From Ruminococcus flavefaciens FD-1 (GTDB taxonomy: Bacteria > Bacillota > Clostridia > Oscillospirales > Ruminococcaceae), in assembly GCA_000174895.1 (NCBI GenBank), contig ACOK01000117.1, positions 62,001 to 126,000 on the forward strand: DNA of 64,000 bases, written 5' to 3'. This document shows, piece by piece, positions 32,154 through 41,683 of this stretch. How positions within the stretch are numbered: position 1 is the first letter of the stretch; each line of letters opens with the position of its first letter. The position numbers and the translations under genes were made by a program. The notes under the pieces were generated by a model. The model saw only the letters and a list, made by a program, of their open reading frames with translations, was not told the origin of the DNA and did no database searches.

Positions 32154-33989
32154 ATGAGAAAGATAATAAGAAAAGCTGCGGCATTCCTGTCAGCAGCTGC
32201 TATGGTGTGTTCGGGTACGGCTTCTGTATTTACAGCAGTTCCCTATATGACCGCATATGCGGCAGATACAAACAACGATGACTGGCTCCATGCCAAGGGA
32301 AGCCGTCTCTATGATATGAACGGCAACGAGGTATGGCTCACAGGCGCAAACTGGTTCGGTTTCAACTGTACCGAAAATTCACCGCACTACCTATGGAGCG
32401 GCGATATAGACGATCTGGTAAAGGATATCGCAGACCACGGCGTAAATGTTCTGCGTCTTCCCGTATCCACGGAGCTCCTTTACAACTGGATGATAGGCGA
32501 TCCCGATCCTATCGAAAGCATAAATCCAAACAACGACCCCAGCTATCCATTCAATGTGGACCTCATAAAGGCTGACGGCAGCATTGTAAACAGTAAGGAG
32601 CTTTTTGATATACTTCTGGCAAAGTGCAAGAAGTACGGAGTCAAGGCTTTCATCGACATCCACAGCCCTGAATCCAACAACTCAGGCCATAACTATGGTT
32701 TATGGTACGGCAAATCATTTGAAGCCAACAACGGCAAGACTGTCGAGGTAACTACCGATGTATGGATAGAGACTCTCGCATGGTGTGCTGAGGAGTACAA
32801 GAACGATGATACTCTCATCGGCTTCGACCTGAAGAACGAGCCTCACAGCAAGTACGGCGGAGCTCCCGTTGACGCTATATGGGATGATTCAAACGCTCCG
32901 AACAACTGGAAAAAGGCGGCTGAGGACTGCGCAAATGCTATCCTCGCAAACAATCCCAATGCGCTCATCCTCATCGAAGGCGTTGAAGGCTTTGAAGGCC
33001 ACGGCGCATGGTGGGGCGGCAACCTGAGAGGCGTTGCAAAGTATCCTGTAATGCCCACAAGCGGCACTTCACAGATAGTTTACTCTCCCCATGACTACGG
33101 CCCTATCGTAAGCGACCAGCCATGGTTCCACAAGGATTTCACAGAGAAGACCCTTCTCGATGACTACTGGTACGAAACATGGGCTTATCTGGTAGAGAAG
33201 GATATGTATCCTCTCCTCATCGGTGAATGGGGCGGAAGACTTGACGACGGCGACAACGAAAAGTGGCTGGGACTTCTCCGTGACTATATGATAAATCATC
33301 ATATAAACCACACTTTCTGGTGTCTCAATGACGACTCAGGCGATACAGGCGGACTGTGGAAGGATATTCAGTTCGGCACTACTCAGGACGCAAGCGGCAA
33401 TATCACAGGCCATACCACTATAAACTGGGATGAGACAAAGTACAAGACCTACTATTATCCTGCTATCTGGAAGACCTCAACATCAAAGAAGTTCATCGGT
33501 CTTGACCATCAGGTAGCACTGGGCAAGGACGGAATCTCACTGAACGATTTCTACACCAGCTATGCCAAGTCCGAGGGAAGCAACCTGGACGGCGGCAAAA
33601 CATCCGACGGAAAGCCTGTTGAAGCCGATACACCAACTGTTACAGAAACTACAGCAGCAACTACACCTGTCACTACAGCAAGCACAACAACATCTTCTCC
33701 TGAAACTTCGACGGCAACTACATTCGTTAGTACCGTCTATGCCAGTAGCGGACTGCTCGGAGATACTAATTGTGACGGCGGAGTCGATGTGGCAGACGCT
33801 GTTCTCATAATGCAGGCACTGTCAAATCCTGCAAAATACGGCAAACAGGGCTCTGAAAAGGGACACCTTACCGCTGAGGGAGAAATAAACGGCGATTGCT
33901 GTGACGTTGGCGACGGCCTTACAAATAAGGATGCACTCGCAATTCAGAAGTATAAACTGGAGCTCATCAAGGAGCTCCCTGAAAAATAA
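32154..33989 (+). CDS. cellulosomal GH5 endoglucanase-type hydrolase with dockerin (second of three)
   Basis: 611 residues. Signal peptide (about 1-38, ending near AYA). GH5 domain with the acid/base Glu near 229 (DLKNEPHS) and nucleophile near 358 (LIGEWGG); YSPHDYGPIVSDQPWF. Unlike its upstream paralogue it lacks an Ig-like domain: a short Thr/Ser linker (about 500-530) leads straight to the dockerin (about 537-611), whose second half carries an insert (KQGSEKGHLTAEGEING). ATG at 32154 after GAGAGGGGTAATAAAC; an upstream in-frame ATG at 32064 would place the terminator hairpin inside the gene. Same mature start (AADTNNDDWLHA) as the first. Confidence 0.92.
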   Translation: MRKIIRKAAAFLSAAAMVCSGTASVFTAVPYMTAYAADTNNDDWLHAKGSRLYDMNGNEVWLTGANWFGFNCTENSPHYLWSGDIDDLVKDIADHGVNVLRLPVSTELLYNWMIGDPDPIESINPNNDPSYPFNVDLIKADGSIVNSKELFDILLAKCKKYGVKAFIDIHSPESNNSGHNYGLWYGKSFEANNGKTVEVTTDVWIETLAWCAEEYKNDDTLIGFDLKNEPHSKYGGAPVDAIWDDSNAPNNWKKAAEDCANAILANNPNALILIEGVEGFEGHGAWWGGNLRGVAKYPVMPTSGTSQIVYSPHDYGPIVSDQPWFHKDFTEKTLLDDYWYETWAYLVEKDMYPLLIGEWGGRLDDGDNEKWLGLLRDYMINHHINHTFWCLNDDSGDTGGLWKDIQFGTTQDASGNITGHTTINWDETKYKTYYYPAIWKTSTSKKFIGLDHQVALGKDGISLNDFYTSYAKSEGSNLDGGKTSDGKPVEADTPTVTETTAATTPVTTASTTTSSPETSTATTFVSTVYASSGLLGDTNCDGGVDVADAVLIMQALSNPAKYGKQGSEKGHLTAEGEINGDCCDVGDGLTNKDALAIQKYKLELIKELPEK

Positions 33990-34008
33990 AGAATAGAGGG
34001 TATTGATA

Positions 34009-35913
34009 ATGAGAAACATATTAAAGACAATTTCCGCTCTTGCAGCCGCAGGAGCTCTCACACTGACAGGTACTGTATGCAATTTACCTGCCGGCACAAA
34101 TACAACAGCTGTTACTGCGGTTGCAGCAGACGATAACAACGATGACTGGATCCATGCAGAGGGAAGCAAGCTCTACGACATGAACGGCAATCAGGTATGG
34201 CTCACAGGTGCAAACTGGTTCGGTATGAACTGTACCGAGAATGTACCTCATGGCCTTTATGCAAGAGATGTTGACGATATGCTCTCAACAATTGCAGACC
34301 ACGGTATCAACATCATCCGTTTCCCTGTTTCAACTGAGCTTCTTATGTCATGGATGGACGGCGAGCCCCTCCCTGTAAGCTCTGTTCAGGCAAGCTACAA
34401 TCCTCCTCAGGATGAGGTAGGCGAGGACGGCACAGTTACTCCTGCCGGCAAGTACGGCAATATAAACCGTGAATTCGTTGAAGCTGACGGCAAGACTCTC
34501 AAGGACAGCTATGAGATATTCAAGGTCATCATGAAGAAGTGCAAGAAGTACGGTGTAAAGGCTCTCATCGACGTTCACAGCCCTGCTTCCCACAACTCAG
34601 GCCATAACTACAATCTCTGGTACTATGAGCCCACCGCTGAGGACTGCGGAGGTATGGCTGTAGGTCATTTCTCCAAAAAGCAGATCACATGGGACGACTG
34701 GAAGGACTCTATCACATGGCTGGCTGAGCAGTACGCAAACGATGATACTATCATTGCTTATGACCTGAAGAACGAGCCTCACGGTAAGCGTGGATATGAC
34801 GGCACTACCTGCCCGTCAAACATGGCAAAGTGGGATAATTCCACAGACAAGAACAACTGGAAGTATTCATCTGAGGAGTGCGCAAAGTCCATTCTGAAGG
34901 TTAATCCTCACGCTCTCATCCTCATCGAGGGTATCGAGCAGTCACCTATGTTCGACAGAAACAGCACATGGGATACACCTGATAAGTTCCAGCCTGCGAA
35001 AGGCGAAGAACGCTGGTTCGGCGCATGGTGGGGCGGCAATCTCCGTGGCGTAAAGGATCTCCCGGTACTTCCCGATTCAGGCCAGATCGTTTATTCACCT
35101 CATGACTACGGCCCGTCAGTATACGCTCAGTCATGGTTCGACAAGGACTTCTCAACTGAAACTCTCCTTAAAGACTACTGGTACGACACATGGGCATACA
35201 TCAACGATAAGGACATCGCTCCTCTGCTCATCGGTGAGTGGGGCGGACACATGGACGAAGGCAAGAACCAGAAGTGGATGGAGCTTCTCCGTGACTACAT
35301 GATAGACAACCACATCAACCACACATTCTGGTGTATCAATCCTAACTCAGGCGATACAGGCGGACTTCTTGACTCCACATTCATGAACTGGGATAAGGAC
35401 AAGTACGCACTGTTTGAGGAGTCACTGTGGCAGACAACAAGCGGCAAGTACATCGGTCTTGACCATCAGACAGCACTCGGAGAAAACGGATTATCACTTT
35501 CACAGTTCTATTCATCAGGCGAAGGAAGCAACATCAACGGCGGCAGCGGCACATCAAAGGGCAATTCACAGCCGTCAGTAACAAATCCTCCTGCATCATC
35601 AACAACTACTACAACAGTTACAACAACAACTACTACAAAGCCTGCCGAGACAACAACTACTATAACATCACAGGTAGTTGACGGCCCCGGAACAGAGGAT
35701 GTATTATACGGTGACGCTAACTGCGACGGAACAGTTGACGTTTCAGACGCTGTTATCATCATGCAGTCAATTTCAAATCCATCCAAGTACAAGCTCACAG
35801 AGCAGGGCAAAGCAAACGGTGACTGTTCAAACACCGGTGATGGCATAACAAATGCAGACGCACTTGCTATCCAGAAGTATAAATTACAGCTTATAGATAA
35901 ACTCCCTGTCTGA
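34009..35913 (+). CDS. cellulosomal GH5 endoglucanase-type hydrolase with dockerin (third of three)
   Basis: 634 residues. Signal peptide (about 1-43); mature protein begins ADDNNDDWIHAEGSKLYD. The GH5 domain is longer than in its paralogues because of two inserts: about residues 122-155 (SYNPPQDEVGEDG) and 195-225 (YEPTAEDCGGMAVGHF). Acid/base Glu near 256 (DLKNEPHG), nucleophile near 410 (LIGEWGG). Thr-rich linker (about 530-560), then a dockerin (about 566-634). It starts 19 nt after the second gene with AGAGGG 8 nt before the ATG, so these two share a transcript. Confidence 0.93.
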   Translation: MRNILKTISALAAAGALTLTGTVCNLPAGTNTTAVTAVAADDNNDDWIHAEGSKLYDMNGNQVWLTGANWFGMNCTENVPHGLYARDVDDMLSTIADHGINIIRFPVSTELLMSWMDGEPLPVSSVQASYNPPQDEVGEDGTVTPAGKYGNINREFVEADGKTLKDSYEIFKVIMKKCKKYGVKALIDVHSPASHNSGHNYNLWYYEPTAEDCGGMAVGHFSKKQITWDDWKDSITWLAEQYANDDTIIAYDLKNEPHGKRGYDGTTCPSNMAKWDNSTDKNNWKYSSEECAKSILKVNPHALILIEGIEQSPMFDRNSTWDTPDKFQPAKGEERWFGAWWGGNLRGVKDLPVLPDSGQIVYSPHDYGPSVYAQSWFDKDFSTETLLKDYWYDTWAYINDKDIAPLLIGEWGGHMDEGKNQKWMELLRDYMIDNHINHTFWCINPNSGDTGGLLDSTFMNWDKDKYALFEESLWQTTSGKYIGLDHQTALGENGLSLSQFYSSGEGSNINGGSGTSKGNSQPSVTNPPASSTTTTTVTTTTTTKPAETTTTITSQVVDGPGTEDVLYGDANCDGTVDVSDAVIIMQSISNPSKYKLTEQGKANGDCSNTGDGITNADALAIQKYKLQLIDKLPV

Positions 35914-35946
35914 TATCAACTGCAACTGAATAATACAAAAAGGGCA

Positions 35947-36240
35947 TACAGTAACTGCTGTATTCATATAGCAGCTTTATACGTATTTATCGGGGAAAAA
36001 CCTTTCTGAGGAAAGGTTCTTTCCCCGAACCCCTTTTCCAAAGACTTTTAATAGAATTTTTGCCCATTATAGGGCGCACACAAGTAAAGTAAGAATTTTT
36101 CATTTCTTTCAAGTGCGCCCTATAATGGGCAAAAATTAATACTGAAAGTTTTAGGAAGGGAGTTTGAGGGAGAACCCTTTTTCAAAAGGGTTTCCCTCAA
36201 TAGACTCGTGTAAAAACTTCTGTAAGAGTACAGCAGTTAA
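35947..36240. terminator. nested inverted-repeat element between convergent genes (bidirectional terminator-like)
   Basis: The outer words (ACTGCTGTA … TACAGCAGT) are complementary. Inside, CGGGGAAA-AACCTTTC-tga-GGAAAGGTT-CTTTCCCCG is a long hairpin, and AACCCTTTTTCAAAAGGGTT another. The core is related to 55275-55461, also between convergent genes. This copy carries an extra block, 36055-36137, that is a perfect 25-bp inverted repeat around a 33-nt loop. T-rich flanks on both strands fit termination in both directions. Confidence 0.7.
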
Positions 36241-36264
36241 TTGTACGTCCGTTTTATAAGTAAT

Positions 36265-39200
36265 TTATTCTTTATCGGGAAGTGTGGAGATTATTTTTAA
36301 CAGATACTTCTGAATTGCAAGGGCATCTGCGTTAGTTACGCCGTCGGAGTTGCCTGCGACATCAGCAGCTGTTCTTGCTTCATCTGAAAGCTTATACTTT
36401 GAAGGATTGCTCAGAGACTGCATGATAAGAACTGCATCAGAAATATCAACTGTACCGTCAAGGTTAGCGTCGCCGTATATGGAATCGCCGATATCAGTGA
36501 TCATTGCCTTCAGAGACTTAGGAATTACATAGTCGGGATTGTCATTTTTGTACTTATCCTCATCGCCTTCAGGAATATGGAGGTAATCACCGCCGAAAAA
36601 AGCATCCAATGAAGATATTTTCTTTTCTTCGCCTTCTTCGTTGGTCAATGTGAATTCATTGCTTTTAGTCTCGACTGTTTCAATATTCGGGCAGTATAAT
36701 ACCATACCGACATTTACATCAGGAGCGGGCCATGTATCAGGCTTTGCCGAAATTTCAGGTGTACTTTCAAGTTTCAAAGAACGGAGATTATTGCAGCAAC
36801 CAAACAAATCATAACCGACCTTCTTTACAGAAGCAGGTAATACAGCTGAGGTCAGGCTGTCCATATCGCCAAAAGCTTCGTTGCCGATAGTTTCAAGCTT
36901 TTCGGGAAGAACGAGTTCTTCTATATTGTTGCATCCGGCAAAAGCCCAGTCACTGATCAGTGTAACGTTTTCGGGGATATCTATCGATTTCAGACCGCTG
37001 CATCCCGAGAATGAAGATACGCCGATCTCCTTGAGAGAATCAGGAAGTGTAACAGTTTCAAGAGTCTTGAGATTTGCCATGCTTGCTTCGGCTAAGATCT
37101 CACCTTTTGTTATAGTAACTGTCTTGAATGACTTAGGGATAACATAAGGATACTCCGGTTCTTTGTAATAATCGTCTGATGAAGTGAGCACATAATCATC
37201 CAGTTTGCGCTCCTTTATATCATCACGATCAGTCTGGAAGAAGTATCTTGCCATACCGACATCGTTTTCAGCCGGGCATGACACTCTTTCAAGCTTAGGG
37301 CAGTAGAGGAAGATGCCTTTCCAATCATAAAAACTGAGATGTAATTCTGATTTATATAATGATTCGTATGAATCATTAAAATAGCTTCCTTCAAATTCGG
37401 CAGATGTAAGGTTATCGCATTCTGAGAAAGAACCCTCACCAACATATACAACAGATGCGGGTACCTTTACAGAAGTAATTCCCTTCATGCCTGAGAAAGC
37501 ATAATCACCGATGATCTTCAGATCCTTCGGCATATCGAAGGACTTGATGCTGCTGCACCCGGAGAATGCATAGGCGTCAATAACTTCTATTGTATCAGGG
37601 ATTATGATATTTTCAACTGTGGAAAGATCCTTGAAAGCTTTTTCCTTTACAGTCTTACCCTCTCTCATCTCAATTGTCTTGAATGACTTAGGAATAGCAA
37701 ATAAGTGGGTTTTGCCTGCATATGACTCGTCTACAGCAGTTACAACAAATTCTTCCATGTTATTATCCTTGACCGCAGATTCTGTGGTCTCGAATAAGAA
37801 AGATGCCAAGGACTCAACGTCTGCATTATTGAAGCTTACTTTTTCAAGCTTGTGGCAGAAGCAGAAGATACCGTAGCCTGAGCCATAGCTAACGGATGTT
37901 GCGCCATTTTCGTTGAAGCCGATTACTACAGTATAGATGCCGTCAGATTTTTCCTGTATAATATCACCTGCAAAATCAGCAGAAGTCAGGCTATCACAGC
38001 AAGCGAAAGCGCCCTGACCGATATGCTCGACTGACGCAGGGACGGTAACGGATTTTATATTTGTCAGACCGTAAAAAGCGAAATCTTCGATAGTTTTAAG
38101 AGAATCAGGCAGTACCAGTTCTTTTATGTTCTCACAGCCTGAGAAAGCTTCTTCGCCGATGGTTTCAAGATTCTTAGGCAGACGTACAGTTTCAAGAGAA
38201 GCGATGTCTTTGAATTCCTCTTCATTTATAGTTGTGCCTTCTGTTATTTCGATAGTCTTGAGAGACTTCGGAATGAGCATACCATAGAAGCTTTCATAGG
38301 TATACTTATCAGCATCGTAATCACCAGCACGGAGTTTGCCTGTGTAGAATAAAGTTGCTTTGAAATTGCTGTTTCCATCTGCTGCGTATGTTACTTTTTC
38401 AAGATTTGGACAAAAGACGAAAAGACCTGACCAATCACTGACAGATATCGAAGCGTTAAAGATATCAGGGTTTTTTATGTCGGCACTTTTCAGTTTTTCA
38501 CAGTTTTTAAAAGCAAACTGACCGACTGTTTTAACTGACGCAGGGATAGTAACGGAAGTTATTCCTGCACAGTTTTCAAAAGCTTCTTTGCCGATAGTTT
38601 TTAGATTTTTTGGTAAATCGATAGTTTTCAGAGAAGTGCATCCATTAAATGCCCCTTCACAGATCTCTTCCAATGAATCGGGAAGTACAATTTCCTCTAA
38701 ACTCTCACAGCCCGAGAAAGCATAGCTTCCGATGACTGTCAGATTTTTTGGTAAATTGATAGATTTCAGTGCTGTGCATCCTTCAAATGCTGACCAGCCA
38801 ATGTCCTCTATCGAGTCAGGAAGTATAACAGTTTCGAGAGAACTCATACCTTTAAATTCATCGGTACCAATAGATGTGCCTTCTGTTATTTCGACAGTCT
38901 TGAGAGACTTCGGAATAAGAAAACTACGGGCTTCGTCATAGATATATTTATCAGCATCGTAATCAGCAGCGCTGAGTTTGTTCGTGTGGAATAAAGCATA
39001 TTCAAAATCGTTGTCTTCGGATGAGAGTGTTAGCTTTTCAATGTTGGGACAAAAAGTGAACGCACCATTTCCGGTACAATTCGATCTGATATCAACACTT
39101 GTCAGTTTTTCACAGTTTTTAAAAGCATACTCACCAATTGATAAAATGGATGCAGGGATAGTAACTGATGTTATTTCTGCACAGTTTGCAAAAACCTCAT

Positions 39201-39477
39201 CATCAATGATAGTGACAGGTACTCCATTGATCTTTTCGGGGATAACAAGGTCGCCTTTGAGATCCTTTGTGTAGCCGACAACCCATGTATCTCCATTGTA
39301 TATTTCGTACTTGACACCGTCTTTTGTAACGATACCATCCTCATCAGGTTCGATGATCTCATCAGCCTCAGCTGCAACAGCAGTAAGGCGGTCCTTGTCA
39401 TTGACTGTTGCTGTTGTGCACATAGTGCCCCCCACAATAGCGATAGCCATGATCATTGCAATAGTTTTTCTTAACAT
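36265..39477 (-). CDS. secreted BspA-type leucine-rich-repeat protein with dockerin
   Basis: 1070 residues. Signal peptide (about 1-36). The body is a long array of LRR_5/BspA repeats of the form 'SLKTIGEEAFSGCENIKELVLPDSL', arranged in about five longer blocks separated by 'FVFCPNLEKV' and 'YVIPKSLKTIEITEG' stretches. A type I dockerin closes the protein (about 1001-1070; YGDANLDGTVDISDAVLIM). No catalytic domain is visible, so it likely acts in binding to plant cell wall, other cells or cellulosome parts. AGGAGG is 8 nt before the ATG. Its own promoter and a palindromic leader lie upstream. Confidence 0.92.
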   Translation of the reverse strand: MLRKTIAMIMAIAIVGGTMCTTATVNDKDRLTAVAAEADEIIEPDEDGIVTKDGVKYEIYNGDTWVVGYTKDLKGDLVIPEKINGVPVTIIDDEVFANCAEITSVTIPASILSIGEYAFKNCEKLTSVDIRSNCTGNGAFTFCPNIEKLTLSSEDNDFEYALFHTNKLSAADYDADKYIYDEARSFLIPKSLKTVEITEGTSIGTDEFKGMSSLETVILPDSIEDIGWSAFEGCTALKSINLPKNLTVIGSYAFSGCESLEEIVLPDSLEEICEGAFNGCTSLKTIDLPKNLKTIGKEAFENCAGITSVTIPASVKTVGQFAFKNCEKLKSADIKNPDIFNASISVSDWSGLFVFCPNLEKVTYAADGNSNFKATLFYTGKLRAGDYDADKYTYESFYGMLIPKSLKTIEITEGTTINEEEFKDIASLETVRLPKNLETIGEEAFSGCENIKELVLPDSLKTIEDFAFYGLTNIKSVTVPASVEHIGQGAFACCDSLTSADFAGDIIQEKSDGIYTVVIGFNENGATSVSYGSGYGIFCFCHKLEKVSFNNADVESLASFLFETTESAVKDNNMEEFVVTAVDESYAGKTHLFAIPKSFKTIEMREGKTVKEKAFKDLSTVENIIIPDTIEVIDAYAFSGCSSIKSFDMPKDLKIIGDYAFSGMKGITSVKVPASVVYVGEGSFSECDNLTSAEFEGSYFNDSYESLYKSELHLSFYDWKGIFLYCPKLERVSCPAENDVGMARYFFQTDRDDIKERKLDDYVLTSSDDYYKEPEYPYVIPKSFKTVTITKGEILAEASMANLKTLETVTLPDSLKEIGVSSFSGCSGLKSIDIPENVTLISDWAFAGCNNIEELVLPEKLETIGNEAFGDMDSLTSAVLPASVKKVGYDLFGCCNNLRSLKLESTPEISAKPDTWPAPDVNVGMVLYCPNIETVETKSNEFTLTNEEGEEKKISSLDAFFGGDYLHIPEGDEDKYKNDNPDYVIPKSLKAMITDIGDSIYGDANLDGTVDISDAVLIMQSLSNPSKYKLSDEARTAADVAGNSDGVTNADALAIQKYLLKIISTLPDKE

Positions 39478-39501
39478 TTAAAAATCCTCCTTATATCATG
39501 A

Positions 39502-39568
39502 AACAATGACGATATGGATTATCCATATATCATTGTTAATATTATAACACGATTTTGGAGAAAGTCAA
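39502..39568 (-). promoter_or_regulatory. sigma-A promoter with palindromic leader of the LRR-dockerin gene
   Basis: On the - strand TTGACT (39568-39563), 16-bp spacer, TATAAT (39546-39541). Directly downstream, 39502-39537 is a near-perfect 36-bp palindrome (AACAATGA..ATATGGAT against ATCCATAT.TCATTGTT with one bulge), ending just before the ribosome binding site. It could be an operator at +1 or an mRNA hairpin. Confidence 0.7.
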
Positions 39569-39655
39569 TATTTCAGAGATTTATTTTACTGTTTATTAAT
39601 AAACCTGCCAACATTCGTTAAAAATTGTGCCTTAAATGAATAGGGGTGAAAAAAT

Positions 39656-39726
39656 GGGCGAGCGGAACTCGCCCCTACATAAGAAACCGAAGAATAGGAA
39701 AATGTAGGGGCGCTTTCCGAGCGCCC
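39656..39726. repeat. two GTAGGGG-edged hairpin repeats
   Basis: GGGCGAGCGGAACTCGCCC-CTAC (39656-39678) and GTAG-GGGCGCTTTCCGAGCGCCC (39704-39726). The same two units in the same order occur at 25727-25783. Confidence 0.8.
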
Positions 39727-39741
39727 GTGCTATGTTTTATT

Positions 39742-39775
39742 CAAAAATTTAAAGGGCACCTGAAAAAGCGCCCTT
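39742..39775 (-). terminator. terminator of ABC exporter operon
   Basis: On the - strand AAGGGC … GCCCTT followed by TAAATTTTTG. Only 18 nt beyond the stop codon of the second exporter gene. Confidence 0.65.
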
Positions 39776-39793
39776 CAAGAAGTATTTTTCACA

Positions 39794-41683
39794 TCAGCTC
39801 AGTTCAAACATTCCTGTGTATAACTGGTAGTATTTGCCGTGCTGAGCGATAAGTTCGTTATGATTGCCACGCTCGATTATCTTGCCGTTTTCAAGTACCA
39901 TTATAGCCTGTGAATTGCGGACTGTGGAAAGTCTGTGAGCGATTACGAATACCGTTCTGCCCTCCATTAGACTGTCCATTCCCTTTTCGATAAGCGCCTC
40001 TGTACGTGTATCTATGGAGCTTGTAGCTTCATCAAGGATAAGCACGGGAGGATCTGCAACTGCCGCTCTTGCGATTGCAAGAAGCTGACGCTGACCCTGC
40101 GAGAGATTTGCGCCGTCTGCGGTAAGCATGGTATCATAGCCGTTTTCAAGGTGACGTATGAAGCTGTCGGCATTGGCAAGCTTAGCTGCTGCGTAGACTT
40201 CCTCATCAGTAGCGTCAAGCTTTCCGTAGCGGATATTCTCCATGACTGTACCTGTGAAAAGGTGGGTATCCTGCAAAACTATGGACTGCGAACGTCTGAG
40301 GTCGTCTTTTTTTATCTTGTTGATGTTTATGCCGTCGTAGCGTATCTTTCCGTCAGGCACATCGTAGAAGCGGTTGATAAGGTTGGTGATGGTGGTCTTT
40401 CCCGCACCTGTTGAACCGACGAAAGCTATCTTCTGTCCCGGCTTTGCATAAAGGGAAATGCCGTTGAGGACGGTCTTGTTCGGTTCGTATCCGAAAACAA
40501 CATCGTCAAATTCCACATTGCCCTTTACTTCGGTGTATGTGACAGTTCCGTCAGCCTTGTGGGGATGTCTCCAGGCCCATCTGCCGGTGCGCTTGTCGGA
40601 TTCTGTTATAGTTCCGTCGGGAGCGATATCGGCGCTTACAAGAGTAACGTATCCGTCGTCAGCTTCGGGTTCTTCGTCAATAACAGCGAATATCCTCTCA
40701 GCACCTGCAAGGGCGGTGAGAACGGAGTTCAGCTGCTGCGATACCTGAGTTATAGGCTGTGAAAATGAACGTGTGAACTGGAGGTATGAAACAACAGTAC
40801 CCACAGTCATGCCGCCTATGCCCTTTACAGCCATGATTCCGCCTGCGATAGCGGTAACAGCGTAGTGTATATATGAGAGATTGTTCATGACAGGCATGAG
40901 GATATTTGCAAAGGTATTGGCGTGGGTAGCGGCTTTGCAGAGTTCTTCATTAAGTGCATCGAATTTCTCGTCAGCCTTTTCCTCGTGGCAGAAGACCTTT
41001 ACGACTTTCTGGCCGTCTATCATTTCCTCGATATAGCCGTTGACTCTGCCGAGAGCCTTCTGCTGTGCGATGAAGCCACGTCCGCTTCGAGAACCTACAA
41101 AGCCGATGACTTTGATTATGACGAACAGCATAGCGATAACGATTATGGTAAGTCTCCAGCTGTATATGACCATGACGGTGAATACACCCACAATGGTTAT
41201 AGCCGAGCTGATGAACTGTGCCACGCTGTTGCTGAGCATTTCACGGATAGCGTCAGTGTCGTTGGTGTAGAGGCTCATAAGTTCGCCGTGAGTGTGCTTA
41301 TCAAAATAGCGTATGGGGAGCATCTCCATTTTTCTGAACAGGTCATCACGTATACGCATAAGGGTAGTGGTGGATATCTTCACCATTATGCGCTGATAAA
41401 GCAGTGATGAGAGAGCGCCGAGAGCGTAAATGACTATCATCACCGTAAGCAGGCCGATGAAGGCTTTTTTGTCCCAGTTTCCGGTTTTCAGAGCTTGTTC
41501 GATATTGTCGATTATGGGCTTGAGCAGATAGTTGCCCATGATTCCTGCGCCTGAGCTGAAAAGTATGCCAATGACAACTATGACCAGACGTGGGCCGAAG
41601 CCGTGCATATAGCTGAATATCCTTTTTAGTGTAGCAAAAGTATTCTTCGGTTTTGCAGGAGCTTTCTGAGGTCTTGGAGGCAT
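39794..41683 (-). CDS. ABC exporter half-transporter, catalytically canonical subunit
   Basis: 629 residues: six-helix ABC transmembrane domain (about 30-335) and a nucleotide-binding domain (about 390-625). Walker A is GSTGAGKTTI, Walker B VLILDEATSSID with the catalytic Glu, H-loop AHRLST, but the signature reads LSQGQ instead of LSGGQ. An N-terminal stretch is basic and Pro-rich (MPPRPQKAPAKPK). An insert of about 40 residues precedes the NBD. The ATG overlaps the stop of the partner gene by one base. With the next gene it forms a heterodimeric exporter; cargo unknown (lipid, drug or peptide). Confidence 0.92.
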   Translation of the reverse strand: MPPRPQKAPAKPKNTFATLKRIFSYMHGFGPRLVIVVIGILFSSGAGIMGNYLLKPIIDNIEQALKTGNWDKKAFIGLLTVMIVIYALGALSSLLYQRIMVKISTTTLMRIRDDLFRKMEMLPIRYFDKHTHGELMSLYTNDTDAIREMLSNSVAQFISSAITIVGVFTVMVIYSWRLTIIVIAMLFVIIKVIGFVGSRSGRGFIAQQKALGRVNGYIEEMIDGQKVVKVFCHEEKADEKFDALNEELCKAATHANTFANILMPVMNNLSYIHYAVTAIAGGIMAVKGIGGMTVGTVVSYLQFTRSFSQPITQVSQQLNSVLTALAGAERIFAVIDEEPEADDGYVTLVSADIAPDGTITESDKRTGRWAWRHPHKADGTVTYTEVKGNVEFDDVVFGYEPNKTVLNGISLYAKPGQKIAFVGSTGAGKTTITNLINRFYDVPDGKIRYDGININKIKKDDLRRSQSIVLQDTHLFTGTVMENIRYGKLDATDEEVYAAAKLANADSFIRHLENGYDTMLTADGANLSQGQRQLLAIARAAVADPPVLILDEATSSIDTRTEALIEKGMDSLMEGRTVFVIAHRLSTVRNSQAIMVLENGKIIERGNHNELIAQHGKYYQLYTGMFELS

